A stretch of 64,000 nucleotides of DNA from Acheta domesticus (taxonomy: Eukaryota; Arthropoda; Insecta; Orthoptera; Gryllidae), in the NCBI GenBank assembly GCA_031308135.1, contig JAHLJT010008756.1, forward strand, positions 67,816,026 through 67,880,025, in the 5' to 3' direction. Position 1 is the stretch's first letter. Every line of letters starts with the position of its first letter. Shown in pieces: positions 1 to 10,779 of the stretch. The notes beneath the pieces were generated by a model that did no database searches, was not told the origin of the DNA, and saw only the letters and a program-made list of their open reading frames with translations. Both the position numbers and the translations under genes were made by a program.

Positions 1-1540
1 AAAGCTTGCAAATGTAGTATGTGCTAATGATTATACTGTAAATGTGTTTCAAACTAAACAGCTGTGTGAGGCCGGTATTTAATTAGATTTTTATAATCTC
101 TTTCGGTGTTAATGTGGTACTTAGGAGAGGAACATTTTTACTGCGTAATATCATCATAAAATATTACGTGGATATGGCTTGATGCGTTGACACAAAAAAA
201 TGATGAGGGAAGTATATTAGTAAAAGGTTCATTCGAATACACATTTAACCTTACGACTCCACTGAAATAGCGCGTAGTCTTTTTATTCAGTAAAGACAAT
301 TGCTCGTTTGAAATGCCGGTATGAAGTGTCTATTCTGCATTTTTATTATAAATATTCTCACGATTATGTTATTGATACTATTTTGCAACAAAAATAGAAA
401 TTATTGACGATTCTTATATTAAGAAAGTAGACAATAACATGCCTAGTCTTGTCTAGGCTAGTCTTTGTAAAGAATTACAGCTATAAACAGAAACTTTCGG
501 CCTAAGCAGTGGTATAATTTAGGAGAAAACAATAATATATCGCAGAGTAAAAGGGTATTTATTTTATAAACTTGTTACTGTAATGTGAATTTTATTGTGT
601 ACAAATCAAAACAAGTATACTTTATTCAAATAAAGAATTTATACAAAAGACGTGATTCAAAAAAGTTTGTTTCACAATTAGACCTACGTAGACCTACGTA
701 GATAAGTCAATGTGAGGTTTCACTATTAATAAGTAATCAAATGGCACATCATGTAATAAATATATTAGTACAATAAGTGTTTACCAGTTACGCAGAAACG
801 TATAATATAGAATAAATATACATGAGATATAGTTTGTAAAATAAACAATAAAAGTACATACTGTTGTAATTACATACAAAATATAAAATATAATGGCTAC
901 TACGTGAAAAAAATATACGAGAAAGTAATACACGTGTTTCGCATGTCCAATAGTAAAATAAAATAAAATAAATTTTCTTTCTACCATGTACCATTTTATA
1001 TAAATTATCAATATTTTTATTTTTGCCTTTTTATTTATGAATGGTAATGAAGGATTATAAAGTGTCATAACATAAGGTGTTATTACACTTTCCCCTCTTT
1101 AAAAGGTACCTACGTGAAAAAAAATGAAATATCGATTGTTTAATGAGTTTTTATTAATTAGGAGTTAGTTTGCAATCTCTCAATTTGTAGTAATTCAACT
1201 CAGGTCATTTTATACGCTAGCAATTTTGAATTTTAAAACTCCTTTCATTATGTACAATTTAAGTAATCTCATTAGGATCTGAATATGATGCCTGGTGAGT
1301 GATTTATCTGGAAAGAAGGATGATCACTCATTCACCGAAAGAATTTCGTTTTATTAGCGAAAGCGGATCCATTAAATGTTGGATGAAATACTGAACCTTT
1401 GAGGGGCGTGACCTTCCCCTTACTTTCAGCCTGGAACAGCGTTAAGTACCGCACTGCCCGGTAATATATCCTCACGTACATCCATCGCGCCTGCTATGAT
1501 AACCGCAGGAGGTTAACTTTGTAGCAATTTGTTCATCCAC
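1..1540. other. AT-rich stretch, no gene seen
   Basis: AT-rich DNA with many stop codons in all frames. The reading frames at 781-1068 are hydrophobic, low-complexity translations of AT-rich sequence with no recognisable domain. A small tandem duplication of a 10-base motif (gacctacgta) lies near 681-700. I see no RNA gene or mobile element here. Confidence 0.6.
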
Positions 1541-1544
1541 GCGC

Positions 1545-1700
1545 ACACGGAGCTTGCATTCCATAAATCACCCGGCGCACCCCGGTCACCTTGGCCGCCG
1601 GGCTCGCACAATGGAGTGCACCCACTGTTGTTTGTCGCCGCGGCACTGCGCGGCGCCTCCGTCGTTGTGCGGTCGCCCTGCCTGCAACCACTTTGTCATC
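1545..1700. other. Short GC/CpG-rich patch
   Basis: A sharp rise in GC with many CpG dinucleotides inside AT-rich surroundings. Short frames open on both strands because stop codons are scarce, but nothing resembles a known protein. It could be a regulatory CpG patch or a repeat fragment. Confidence 0.4.
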
Positions 1701-1827
1701 CGCTTTATTCACGTAAGTCGCGATAGTCAGGTGATGGTCGCTTTCGCCACTGTCACGACCGTCGACGTCGCTTTTGGCTTTGAGACGTGCAAAATGACGC
1801 AATCACCTCTCATAATGTTTAATAAAT

Positions 1828-2050
1828 CTAGCATGGAATTAAAACCATTTAAAGTACGAGAAACAGCGGAAATAACCATGTTCAACCTGTAATCTTTATC
1901 ACCGATGGTAGAAAATGTAATGTGTGAAACTGGATATAAAGAGTACATGAGTATGAAGTTTACAATACTTGCTCGTTCCACACTCATTTTAAAATACACT
2001 TCATAGTGGTTTACTTGTAGTCAGACCCAACTTTACATCTTCATTTTAGT
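1828..2050. repeat. Dispersed repeat family, copy 1
   Basis: This stretch is recognisably similar to 2315-2545. Shared ordered blocks include an 'aaa(g)tac(g/a)agaaac(a/c)gc' stretch, a 'gtgaaactg...ta(t)aaaga(g/a)tac' stretch, an 'aagtt(t/c)ac' block with a nearby 'ctcgttc', and a shared 'acttca(t/c)...tggt(t/g)' ending. Divergence is substantial, so this is an old repeat of unknown class. No terminal repeats or coding capacity were seen. Confidence 0.5.
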
Positions 2051-2314
2051 TTACTTCATTTAATTTTCAACAAAGTCTTACATACTTTACTTCACAAGCT
2101 AGTTTTTATATTCCTATTCTGTATTATTAGATGACTGCAGCTCATTCCATAACGAAGCAGCTTCCTTTTAGTACACGTGTTGGTCAATTACAGTGAAGTT
2201 TATCAAGCATTTAGAGGTATAAATAATGCATTCTATTGAGACGCCGCGCTGGCAGGTGAGGGTAAACCGCATCGTCAGAACAAAATGTTAAAATGTTGAA
2301 CGAGACTGAATCAA

Positions 2315-2545
2315 ACATGAAATTAAGACCGCCAAAAGTACAAGAAACCGCAAAATGATCGCTATGTTCAGTTTGTTTTAGTTAACAGCAGATATAGAAA
2401 ATATACCGGGTGAAACTGAATGTAAAGAATACGTTCATATAAAGTTCACGAGACTCGTTCGTTTCTCACTCGTGTAGTAACATACTTCACTCTGGTGTTC
2501 TTATTGTAGTGCCCATCATTACATCAACGTTTTTAAGTTTTTAAA
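2315..2545. repeat. Dispersed repeat family, copy 2
   Basis: Diverged second copy of the 1828-2050 sequence in the same orientation about 490 bases downstream. The region between them (about 2220-2310) holds a short GC-richer piece but nothing recognisable. Confidence 0.5.
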
Positions 2546-2650
2546 ATCTTAAATGTAAATATTGTAAATTTGATAACTTTGACGAAAACATTGCGACTAA
2601 TTGCTAATTTGAAAACTTTTCAGCAAACGATTATTTTTGCGATGACTGAA

Positions 2651-2690
<40 letters not shown>
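2651..2690. repeat. (ATT)n microsatellite
   Basis: About 13 uninterrupted TAT/ATT units. Trinucleotide TAA/ATT tracts recur in this window (6308, 20686-20729, 26203-26226, 30398-30443, 61251) and are the target of the LINE at 26-30 kb. Confidence 0.95.
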
Positions 2691-2699
2691 AATTTGGTT

Positions 2700-3903
2700 T
2701 TGTAAATTGCATTAATATCGATAGCCCCACATTCTTCTAATTCATTGCGGGTAGCAAAGGTATTGGACATAGCTCTCACTTTCATTTGAAAGTCCACTCA
2801 CCATTTAGTTATTTTGATGAATCTATCGAAAACATTTATTTTCATTTTACGTCATCATCCTCGTATTTTAATAACAAAACGATAGAGTTAGTATGGACAA
2901 ACTGGTCCAAGTATTAAAGTTTAGAGCACATGCTGCCTCGATTCACGCTGTTCTTTAACTCTCTAATTCTCACGTGAGAAGTTATGACTGGAAACAGCTT
3001 CCTTCATAGAGCACATAGAAAAGACTAGAGTTAGGCTGTTGCATGGAGAGTGCATCCCTCTTGACCTAGAAACATTTAATTCGTGTGATGCAACTTATTG
3101 TTTCAGCACACGCGCTCGATATCTCAGATGGCCAAGTTGATCTTCCATTCTTAGAGCGTCATAACAATTTGTGAAAACACCGCTGTTCTCAGAACCTTTC
3201 TATTATTGTTCTCCAATGTCACAGCTTTCAGTTTGTGCGAATAGACTTTATGCTGTCGTCACGAGAATAATCTCAATCAAACCGTGTTCATTGCAGGCCA
3301 AAGCGTGTAATACAGCTGATCAACTTTTTAATGTACATCGTGTTCTAATTATTAATAAACATTGCAGTTCAATAAAGTTGTACATTTTCAATGTTAGTAA
3401 ATGTGTTGAATGAGTGTTTGATCTTGAAACAACCACTAATCAGCTTTTGAAGAATGATATGCTAAAATTCAATTGTCATGTCTAAGAAATCACTTCGTGT
3501 GCTCGAATAACGTTTACTAGCGCTTGTGCCGCATGGTTAACATTTATTAAATGTATTTTTATTAATTAATTACACAGTAAATATCTTACTTATGACAGAG
3601 AAAAACATTTAAATAAACTCTTATGATTATTTTAAAAAAGTTTTGTGCAATTTGTTTCCCGCCAAAAAATATCGTTTCAAAAAAATGCTTCAGAACTGCT
3701 TCCTGGCGCACAATCTCTTCCCTTTCCCTCATTACTCTTCCTCTCCTTTTCCCCTTCTCTTTGCTTCTCTATTTTCCTCTCCTTTCTTTCTTCGCATCTA
3801 ATTATACCAATTATATTATTTTGTTTATTCGTCACATTTCAGCTGTCCCATCTATTCACTTTCAACCCAACAATCATCAATCTACACTCTTCTTTGTATT
3901 TTG
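2700..3903. other. AT-rich stretch, no gene seen
   Basis: Short frames at 3171-3413 and 3623-4057 have no recognisable domain or codon signal. A pyrimidine-rich run lies at about 3717-3795. Nothing else was recognised. Confidence 0.5.
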
Positions 3904-4160
3904 GGCGATCCGAGTGGCGCAGTGGATTGGAGAATTTGCACCCAAAAACGTGTTAGGTTCGGGCAGTGGGATCGAATCTCGCGTAAGGCATCGTGTTATA
4001 TGTTGTGTCATTGTGCGCATTCAAGGTAAACCTTCAAACCTAAAGTTCTATCCTTAAATCTTCACCTTTCCCCGATAGGTTGTGGACTCGGCGATAAGAC
4101 TAAGTGGGAGAATTAAGGGTTTCAAGACTATCTAGAAGGTTTAGCCAGGTCCCTGTTTCT
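3904..4160 (+). mobile_element. tRNA-derived SINE-like repeat (family B)
   Basis: The start resembles a tRNA: an A-box-like 'agtggcgcagtgg' near 3913-3925 and, about 45 bases later, a B-box-like 'ggatcgaatct' near 3969-3979. The following 170 bases are non-tRNA body sequence. The distance between boxes fits a pol III internal promoter. I see no poly-A tail or clear target-site duplication, so the 3' boundary is approximate. Confidence 0.55.
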
Positions 4161-4229
4161 AAAGTTGGCCTACGTGCGAAAAGGTCAGGAACTATGCTTC
4201 CTTAACTTTATGTTCAATGATATATATGG

Positions 4230-4550
4230 CGCCGCAAAGATGTATGGCCGATGTATGGCGCCGCATTCCGCGGTCAGTTTCTCTGACATCCGCATCCCAG
4301 TTAATCCCCTTTCACTTCTGGATACCTAAGAAGGCATATCCCAGTTACAACCTGACCGATATTTTGGGAGGGATAAGTAAACGATGGTGTTCTTTCCATT
4401 CATGAGTAACCCAAATTGATGTTCTCGCATCATTGAGAGATAACCTCGAACACAGATGAATATGATAGGATCATTGGAATTATGTATGTTATTTAACTTT
4501 ACACAACTAAAATAATTAAAACTAGCGTACCCGTGCGAGAACTCCGGCAT
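4230..4550. repeat. Dispersed repeat family C, copy 1
   Basis: Shares ordered blocks with 18890-19110: an 'agaaggc' stretch, 'ccgatatttYggg(a)gg', a 'catgagtaacaca/cc' block, then 'ttctcgca' followed by a tga(g/a)-type run. The orientation is the same. Class unknown. A short tandem of 'atgtatggc(c/g)' units lies at 4239-4262. Confidence 0.55.
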
Positions 4551-4559
4551 ATGAAACCC

Positions 4560-5117
4560 TACTCTCTTTCCTATTCTTCCAATTCCATGTTAAGAGAGAA
4601 AGTTATAAACGAAACTTGTTTATTGCTTTAAAAAATGCATAAGGATAACTTCCAATGTACTTACAGAATAACAAATAAAAATAAAAACAATTCAATTCAT
4701 GTTTGAAACAAATTTTCAACAAAGGTTTATTTAGTATTTTAGACAGATGCTCTTGGATTCTGCACTTATTTGAGCTGGTGGTGTAATATCGAGAAGTGCC
4801 GAACCGGCAAAAATGTAATAGAATGCTCAAGAAGATTTAATCATTTGTCTTAGTGTAATGCCGTTGACCTCAGTATTTCAGGTTTTCAACCCTAGAACGT
4901 TTATTTTAGGAATTAATTAACAAAAAAAATTTAATAATGCTGCCCGAATGTTGCGGATTGCATTTGACATAAATATTTAAATACCTAGAAAATCTAGGGT
5001 TTATTCCATTACGTGCCTTCACCAATTGAGAAATCGAGAAAGAAAAGAAAGAAAGAAACGGAAAGAAATAAAGAAATGAAAATATAGAAAAAAAAACGGT
5101 GCCTGAAAGTTGAAGAC
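4560..5117. other. AT-rich stretch, no gene seen
   Basis: No coding or RNA feature was recognised. A purine-rich run (gaaa-type) lies at about 5036-5095. Confidence 0.5.
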
Positions 5118-5244
5118 AAGATTTGATCCTAACTTCTCGGCTGTCCGGGTATCTCGGAGATACTGTCCGGGTCCGAGATACCCGGACAGCCGAGAAGTTA
5201 TAAACTCGAGCCGCGGAAGCTTACGTGTACATAAGATTTGATCC
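5118..5244. repeat. 27-bp-arm inverted repeat inside 13-bp direct repeats
   Basis: Two perfect 27-base inverted arms lie at 5131-5157 and 5173-5199 with a 15-base loop, predicting a very stable hairpin. The 13-base direct repeat 'aagatttgatcct' occurs just before the left arm (5118-5130) and again at 5232-5244. This is the layout of a small insertion with a target duplication, or of a replication or repair-made palindrome. There is no coding content. Confidence 0.8.
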
Positions 5245-5590
5245 TCTTGGGGGGCGACAAGAATTCCGGAGCGCTCCACAGCGGTCGAGGTGCGTCAGCG
5301 TGGGCGCGGGCGAGGGCGAGGCCCAAGGCGGGGCCCAGGGCGGGGGCGGCGCGTGCGAGCGCGGGGGCGGTCGGCGTGCGGCGGAAGCGCGGGCCGTGCC
5401 GAGGCGCACGTCTTCGCCACCGCCGCCAAAAGCGTCCACTCGCCCGCCCGCGTCCGTCCGCTCATTCGTCCGCCCCCCGGCGCACGCGTGCTATGGCGAA
5501 CGCGCGGCCGGTCGCTTCCGCTTGACGCACGCGCTTTGGGTGGCGCAGCGCAGGTGCGCACGCCAATACCCAACGCGATGCTCGTGATGA
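5245..5590. other. GC/CpG-rich block
   Basis: Very GC-rich, CpG-dense DNA with imperfect ggcg/gggcgag runs. Frames on both strands stay open (up to 159 codons) only because stop codons are rare at this composition. Their translations are low-complexity R/G/A/P with no domain. It could be a CpG island of an unseen gene. Confidence 0.5.
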
Positions 5591-5794
5591 CAGTGGGCAT
5601 GCAGGGAGGCGAGACGTCAAAAAGAGACGATTTGTTGAGCAGAAAGATAAGAAATTGGAAAAAAAGTTCTGAAAAAATATTTGGAGCAATATCACCTGTA
5701 TTGTGAAGTGCGTATACTTTATGGTCATGCTTGGAAATCCATGTTTGCAAGCACAACAGTCCCTTGCGGGCCAAGGTCTACCAGCGTCGTCCGT

Positions 5795-5955
5795 CCTTGC
5801 GGCCGCGGGTTAAGGGATACGTGTGGATAGCACGTAGACATCCCTACGCTGTATTCTGGACTTACCAACATGAGAAGTGTGCACACAGCAACAGATACTG
5901 GGACCTTGCAAGAAAAGCACACACTGTAACCCGAGAGGCACATGCTTGGAAATAA
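5795..5955 (-). mobile_element. SINE-like repeat (family D), fragment
   Basis: Aligns by eye to 15115-15270. Shared ordered blocks are a 'cgtgt(g)gat(t)agcacgtagacatc' core, 'cacacagcaacagatactgg', and 'aagaaaagcacaca' followed by 'tgtaa'. The 15-kb copy carries the tRNA-like head at its far end, so the element reads on the minus strand. This copy lacks that head. Confidence 0.55.
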
Positions 5956-7021
5956 GTGAGTAATTTTGAGGAGTAGGAGATTATAAAGATTTTTAGAAAA
6001 GTAGATTTTTCTTCAACACTTAAAAATATCCGGCGAGTTTATCTTACTGTATGTGCAACCCTCAGAGCCGTGTACTGAAAGAGAAATCTTCAAGAAACTG
6101 AATGAAAGAAAAATGTCATTAGACACTTTTGTTCATTTAATTGAGAGGAATACTGTGATGATGACACATCCGAAATTACTCATCCTTTTTAAATATATTA
6201 ATATGAAATAAATTTTAAAGTGTTAGATTATTACATGTGGGGTTGACGCTTTGTTTTATTCACTTTGAAAGTCACTCATTTCCAATTCGATAGGGGGTCA
6301 TCATCATCATTAATAATAATAATAAGAAGAAGATTAAGAAGAACATATGAAAATAGAAAAGAAATAGAAGAAGAGTTGTTAAAAAGTTAAAAGTAGAGCA
6401 GTAATAGAAAGAGTAATAGAAGAATTTGAAGTTGAAATTATAAATTCCTTCATTAGTATTACAGCCAATGAAGGAAGTCGTCAACGCCAGTTACATTGCC
6501 ACATACATGACACGCAATTAATTAGCATTGCAGTCCTCCCACGCACATCGTCGCAATTTCAACGCACTCATCCGTATGCGCCAGGGGAGGCGTGGCTATG
6601 TCGCTTAAGGTGGGGCAGACTAAACAGTGAAACACTCGGGCGAGGCGGCGGAAACAGCAATTGAGTTAATGTTGGCAGGCGCAGGTTCAGTTGCGTCAAA
6701 AGTGTTGATGGATTGGCAGTTGGATGATATTACCAATTGGCTCCGCGAGGATTGGCATTGGTGAATGAAATGATACGGTTGTCCATCTACTTTCTGGAGT
6801 TAGTGATTCCCTGTTCGGGTTGAGCTCTATTGCCTGCTTGCATAGTGATATTATCTCAATAGAAAAATAAAAAATACCTTTACCCATCCTTTCAAAATAA
6901 TCAGACCCTGATCTGATGATTTACTAACGGTTTTTGTTGGAAGGGTTTAACTGGTTACATGATCTGAGATTGTGGCGAAAATTAAAAAGGAATCGTGAAA
7001 TGTTAATGTGAGTGGGGTGAT
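5956..7021. other. AT-rich stretch, no gene seen
   Basis: Contains a short (TAA)n-like tract at about 6308-6325 and a purine-rich A/G run to about 6430. The minus-strand frame at 6272-6484 is a low-complexity translation of this run. A GC-richer stretch at 6520-6620 is unrecognised. Confidence 0.5.
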
Positions 7022-7451
7022 CAGAATGGTATTGAATACCCAGAATGCAATTGAATTTTCCGAATGGAGTTGAATTGCCAGAAAAAAGTTAAATTGCCAG
7101 AAAAGAGTGGAATTGTCAGAATAGAGTTGAATTGCCAGAATAGTGTTGAATTGCCAGAATAATGTTGAATTGCTAGAATAGTTTTGAATTGGCAGAAAAA
7201 TGTTGAATTGCGGGAATGGAGTTGAATTGGCAGAATGGAGCTGAATTGCGGGAATGGAGTTGAATTGGCAGAATGGAGTTGAATTGGCAGAATGGAGTTG
7301 AATTGGCAGAATGGAGTTGAATTGGCAGAATGGAGTTGAATTGGCAGAATGGAGTTGAATTGGCAGAATGGAGTTGAATTGGCAGAATGGAGTTGAATTG
7401 GCAGAATGGAGTTGAATTGCCAGAATGGAGTTGAATTGCCAGAATGGAGTT
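7022..7451. repeat. 19-bp minisatellite, about 22 units
   Basis: Tandem units of 19 bases (type unit 'gttgaattggcagaatgga'). The central block, about 7255-7450, is nearly homogeneous, and units diverge towards the left edge (7022-7200). Because 19 is not a multiple of three and the unit contains no stop in one minus-strand register, a spurious 169-codon frame runs through the array (6947-7456) with a 19-residue periodicity. This is a DNA repeat, not a gene. Confidence 0.95.
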
Positions 7452-7744
7452 AGCACTGAAGATGTAATTCGGCGTGCGTTACTACGCTAGATAGCTCTCC
7501 TTGGCGACATGGTGGGCCAATGCCCCGGGTAATCCACAACGTGAGCGACAGGGATTGCGTTGCTAATGAGTGGCTGGTGCAGGTGCACGACTACGATGAA
7601 ACTGGTGGTGGTCGGCGATGCGTTGAGAATAAACTTGGAACTGGGGGGCGGTCGTGCGTTCTTTGGATGACCAAAGGGATGTCGCGAGTTGGCGTAAGGT
7701 CAGCCCGGCATTTACTAATTCCTTTACATGTATTACCAGGTGTT

Positions 7745-8275
7745 TAGCTCATTGCAGCTGACTCTGCAGCACCTCTAACCGGGAGGTCCTATTATTCGAG
7801 TTTCAACGTTGGCGGAATTTTGACACTAGCTAGGTAGCTGGGTCTAATTCAGCCACGTTTGGAGAATTCTAGCGACCGGATGTTCTGACACCGACCAGTT
7901 TTCTGCGATTTCTCCTATCTATACCAGGCGAATGCTGGAGCAGTACCCTAACAAATAGGCTACGGGCCACGCGTGATATTTTGTTTCTCTTCTATGTTCT
8001 GTACCACTTAAACTTTCACATAGATGCATTATAAAAATACTCAAACCGAGAGATCAGTTGGAAGCTTGGGGCGTATCCCGGCTTGAGCGGTGCCTCGCTG
8101 GGAAAGATATTTGGAGGGAGAAATCCCCTGGAGGCTGACCTGTAGGCGAACTCTAGATCTCACCATTCAGCGGGGGCAGAAACACCACCCTCTCCTGGAA
8201 TAAAAAAATACTTAACTGACAGAACGGATGACCATTGCAGTTGACGTCAATCACTCAATCAATCGTGACGTGAAT
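7745..8275 (+). mobile_element. Composite tRNA-headed SINE (family A), about 530 bp
   Basis: Same block order as the full-length copy at 52416-52973. It has a tRNA-like head with a degenerate B box ('tattcgagtttc'), a 'gagaattctagcg' block, a 'caggcgaatgc(t/c)ggagcagtacc(c)taac' block, a 'ggagcttggag(c)'-like central block, and a 3' end of the type 'atgaccattgcagttgacgtcaatcactcaatcaat'. Non-autonomous, with no coding capacity. The middle is diverged. Confidence 0.75.
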
Positions 8276-9364
8276 TGGAGGGAGGAAAGGGGTAAATGAT
8301 ACTCGGGGGATAACTAAGAATCGTTGTGTAAACTGTGGTTGTTTTGTTGGTTACAGAGAATTAGCAAAATATCTGGCGTTGTCCGGGCTTTCTTCATATT
8401 CAATCCTTGTGAAGGAGGAAAAAGATAAATTTTATATAAATTCGGTGTTTAGGATTATTTTTAATGTAACTGGTTCAAATTTTATTAAGTTATTATATTT
8501 TCTTTCATTCTATTTTAATAACATTGATATTAGATAAAACATTATTGATCTTACGCACTGCTTGTGGTCTCTAGCAAACCTATTAGGTACCAGTTCTGCT
8601 GTACCGCTACTGGGCTCTGGAGGAATATATTAAAAACCAATCTGGTCTTAGCGACAGGCGAAAAGTAATAATCGTGGTGCATCTACTAACATATTTAAAT
8701 TATTTATTTTTCGCATTTTTGTTGTATTAATCTTACCAAACTTTGCAAGGACACTGCGACAATTCTGAATAAGAGCCTGTAAAAGTGTCGTAGCTATTCA
8801 TATACTACTTTTTGTGGTATCGATATCAGTTATATGTCGTTGAATTCTTTTCTGTTAGTATAGATGCATCTTCGTATGTGTATGGTGCTTGTTCCTGGTA
8901 CCATTGTCGGGAAAGGCGAGTGGGCGGAAGGAAGGGTTTCGAATGCACGGACAGATGTGCTGAAATGAGAAGAGATCATGAGCGGGAGAGGAGCAGAACG
9001 AGTAGATGGCAATGAACACGGAAATACAATTGACCGAGATGGTATGTGTTGCAAATTGGGGTGTGCAGATGAGCGACCACAGTTGGCAGAGCGGAGGAAA
9101 TATTCGGACCATGTCATGTCGGATAAGTTAGTGTTATAGATACATGTATGTGAAGTTCGGTCAGAACCGAACTCTTCTTATTAGCTCTTTTGACGTCCCA
9201 CATTGATGATCTTATGTAAATATTAACTCGAGTTTTAATTTGAACCTATTTTAAACATGATGTTACACTGTCATATATCCCGATTTTCAGAAGATCCATA
9301 ATTCACATGTTATTAGAAGTCGAATCCAATAATTGTCTCTTATCGTTCGCAATGGCCCAATGAG
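8276..9364. other. No gene seen
   Basis: AT-rich DNA with a GC-moderate piece at 8870-9110. The short frames there (8812-9117) have no recognised domain. Nothing else was supported. Confidence 0.45.
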
Positions 9365-9560
9365 CACATTAGTTGCTGCGGTGTCGCTGGTCTAGAGGTC
9401 CTAGTATTTGAGATCCGATTAATAGCTAAATGGAAGTCAAACGCGGTCTAAAAGAGAATTCTAGCGACTGAATGCTCTGATAGAGTTTTCCGATGTTTCT
9501 GTTATTAATGCTAGGCGAGTGCCGTAGCTTGCCGTGTTTGTGCTTGCCCATATCCTGACG
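9365..9560 (+). mobile_element. SINE family A, 5' fragment
   Basis: Retains 'gtctagaggtcctagtatttgag' (B-box region), 'gagaattctagcgac', 'tgctctga' and '(c/t)aggcgagtgcc' in the same order as the full copies. It lacks the 3' half. Confidence 0.6.
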
Positions 9561-10394
9561 GTCTGTGCGCGTAACCTTAATACGTGAACTGTCATCTACA
9601 GCACATATCGCGATGTCCTGGCAAAGTGCTCGCTACCAGAACAAAGAAGAGCAACGAATGGACCAGAGAGTATGGGAGGTAGGCGAGTGCCGGTGAACTG
9701 AATATACGAGATGCGACATAATTGACGGGTAAAACTGGGCGTCACTGAACTGCAACATTGTTATCTGTTCCCTGCCTAGCAACTTTGCGCATTCGAGAAA
9801 GCCCATAAAAAAACAGAGATTTTGGGAGTTCGTGTAGAATGGATCCAAAAGTTTCTCAGATCCTTAAACAATGGATTGGCTATTGTATGTTAAAATTTTC
9901 ATAAGCAGTGGAATATCTCAGTAAATTTGAGCCAATGTACGATTTATAGGACGGGGAATTTGTGACAATAAACAAGCAATTTGTTGAGAAAAAGTTATTT
10001 CTCAAAAGTGGTTGGAGCAGTTGGTAGGTAGTCGCTGATCACATAATGGGTAACTTTTAGAAGATTGAATTGGCTCGTTCTGGATATGGTTAAGTACGAT
10101 TCGCGTAAAATATTGTTACAAAAATTACTGCTACCTATCCCCACCGAGTGTGGGTCCCTTGAGTTTGGCAGCCTGAGTGCATCGGTCCCGGATAGACCTC
10201 CTTCCTTGAAAGGGTTTTGCAAGCGGGACGGCAAGCCGGGAAAAGACAGGCGAATGGCTGTCAGGCGGGCAGCGGTCGTACTAGGAGACAATCGGGACTC
10301 TCGCCCTGACAGCCGGAGCCGCGGACGACACAAGACTTCCTGGCTAGCGAAGAGCCGCTGGAGGTAGACGACCAGTATGGGATTGCGGTAGTCG
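9561..10394. other. No gene seen
   Basis: Mixed-composition DNA. A frame continuing into the next GC block carries no identifiable domain. Confidence 0.4.
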
Positions 10395-10650
10395 GTTATG
10401 GAGTCGGCGGTGGCGAGAATGGAATGGAGTTGGAGCCGGGTTCTGGCGGGCGTCCCGGGCGGGATGGCCCTGCCCGGGGAGGGCGCGGGCGCGGGGGCGG
10501 GGGCGGGGGGCGATCGAGGGCGCGGGCGGCGGTGGCCTGACATCACCGCCGAGGGCGCCGGGCGGCGTACCGATGAGCGCGCGGAGATCCGCCTGCGCTC
10601 GCTGGCACCTGGCCCGTCGCCCGCCGCCCGCGCCGCCACCACCGGCAGCA
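10395..10650. other. GC/CpG-rich block
   Basis: Dense CpG with gcgggggcggg-type runs at about 10480-10520. Frames on both strands (218, 143 and 118 codons) are composition artefacts with low-complexity translations. Possible CpG island. Confidence 0.5.
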
Positions 10651-10779
10651 CTCACCAACTGATCCACCAAATTAGAGAGTGTTTGCGCAGCGTGAAGCAC
10701 TGTATCGTATACGATACGAATCCACTTTTCAGCCGCTATGCACGCGTGAACTAACGTAATGCACGCGTGTTTCATATAC

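Noticed and set aside
781..1068. 95-codon hydrophobic minus-strand ORF
   Set aside because: I/Y/F-rich translation of AT-rich DNA with an overlapping second frame. No support as a gene.
5225..5774. Several 86-159-codon ORFs on both strands
   Set aside because: High-GC composition artefacts. There is no domain and no exclusive strand.
7022..7451. CRISPR-like array
   Set aside because: The repeats are directly adjacent with no unique spacers, and the context is an animal genome.
6947..7456. 169-codon minus-strand ORF with a 19-residue repeat
   Set aside because: The 19-bp minisatellite lacks a stop in this register. The residue period equals the base period, the signature of an untranslated tandem repeat.
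9995..10775. 218-codon and other ORFs across the GC block
   Set aside because: Low-complexity A/P/R translations open on both strands, with no conserved motif.
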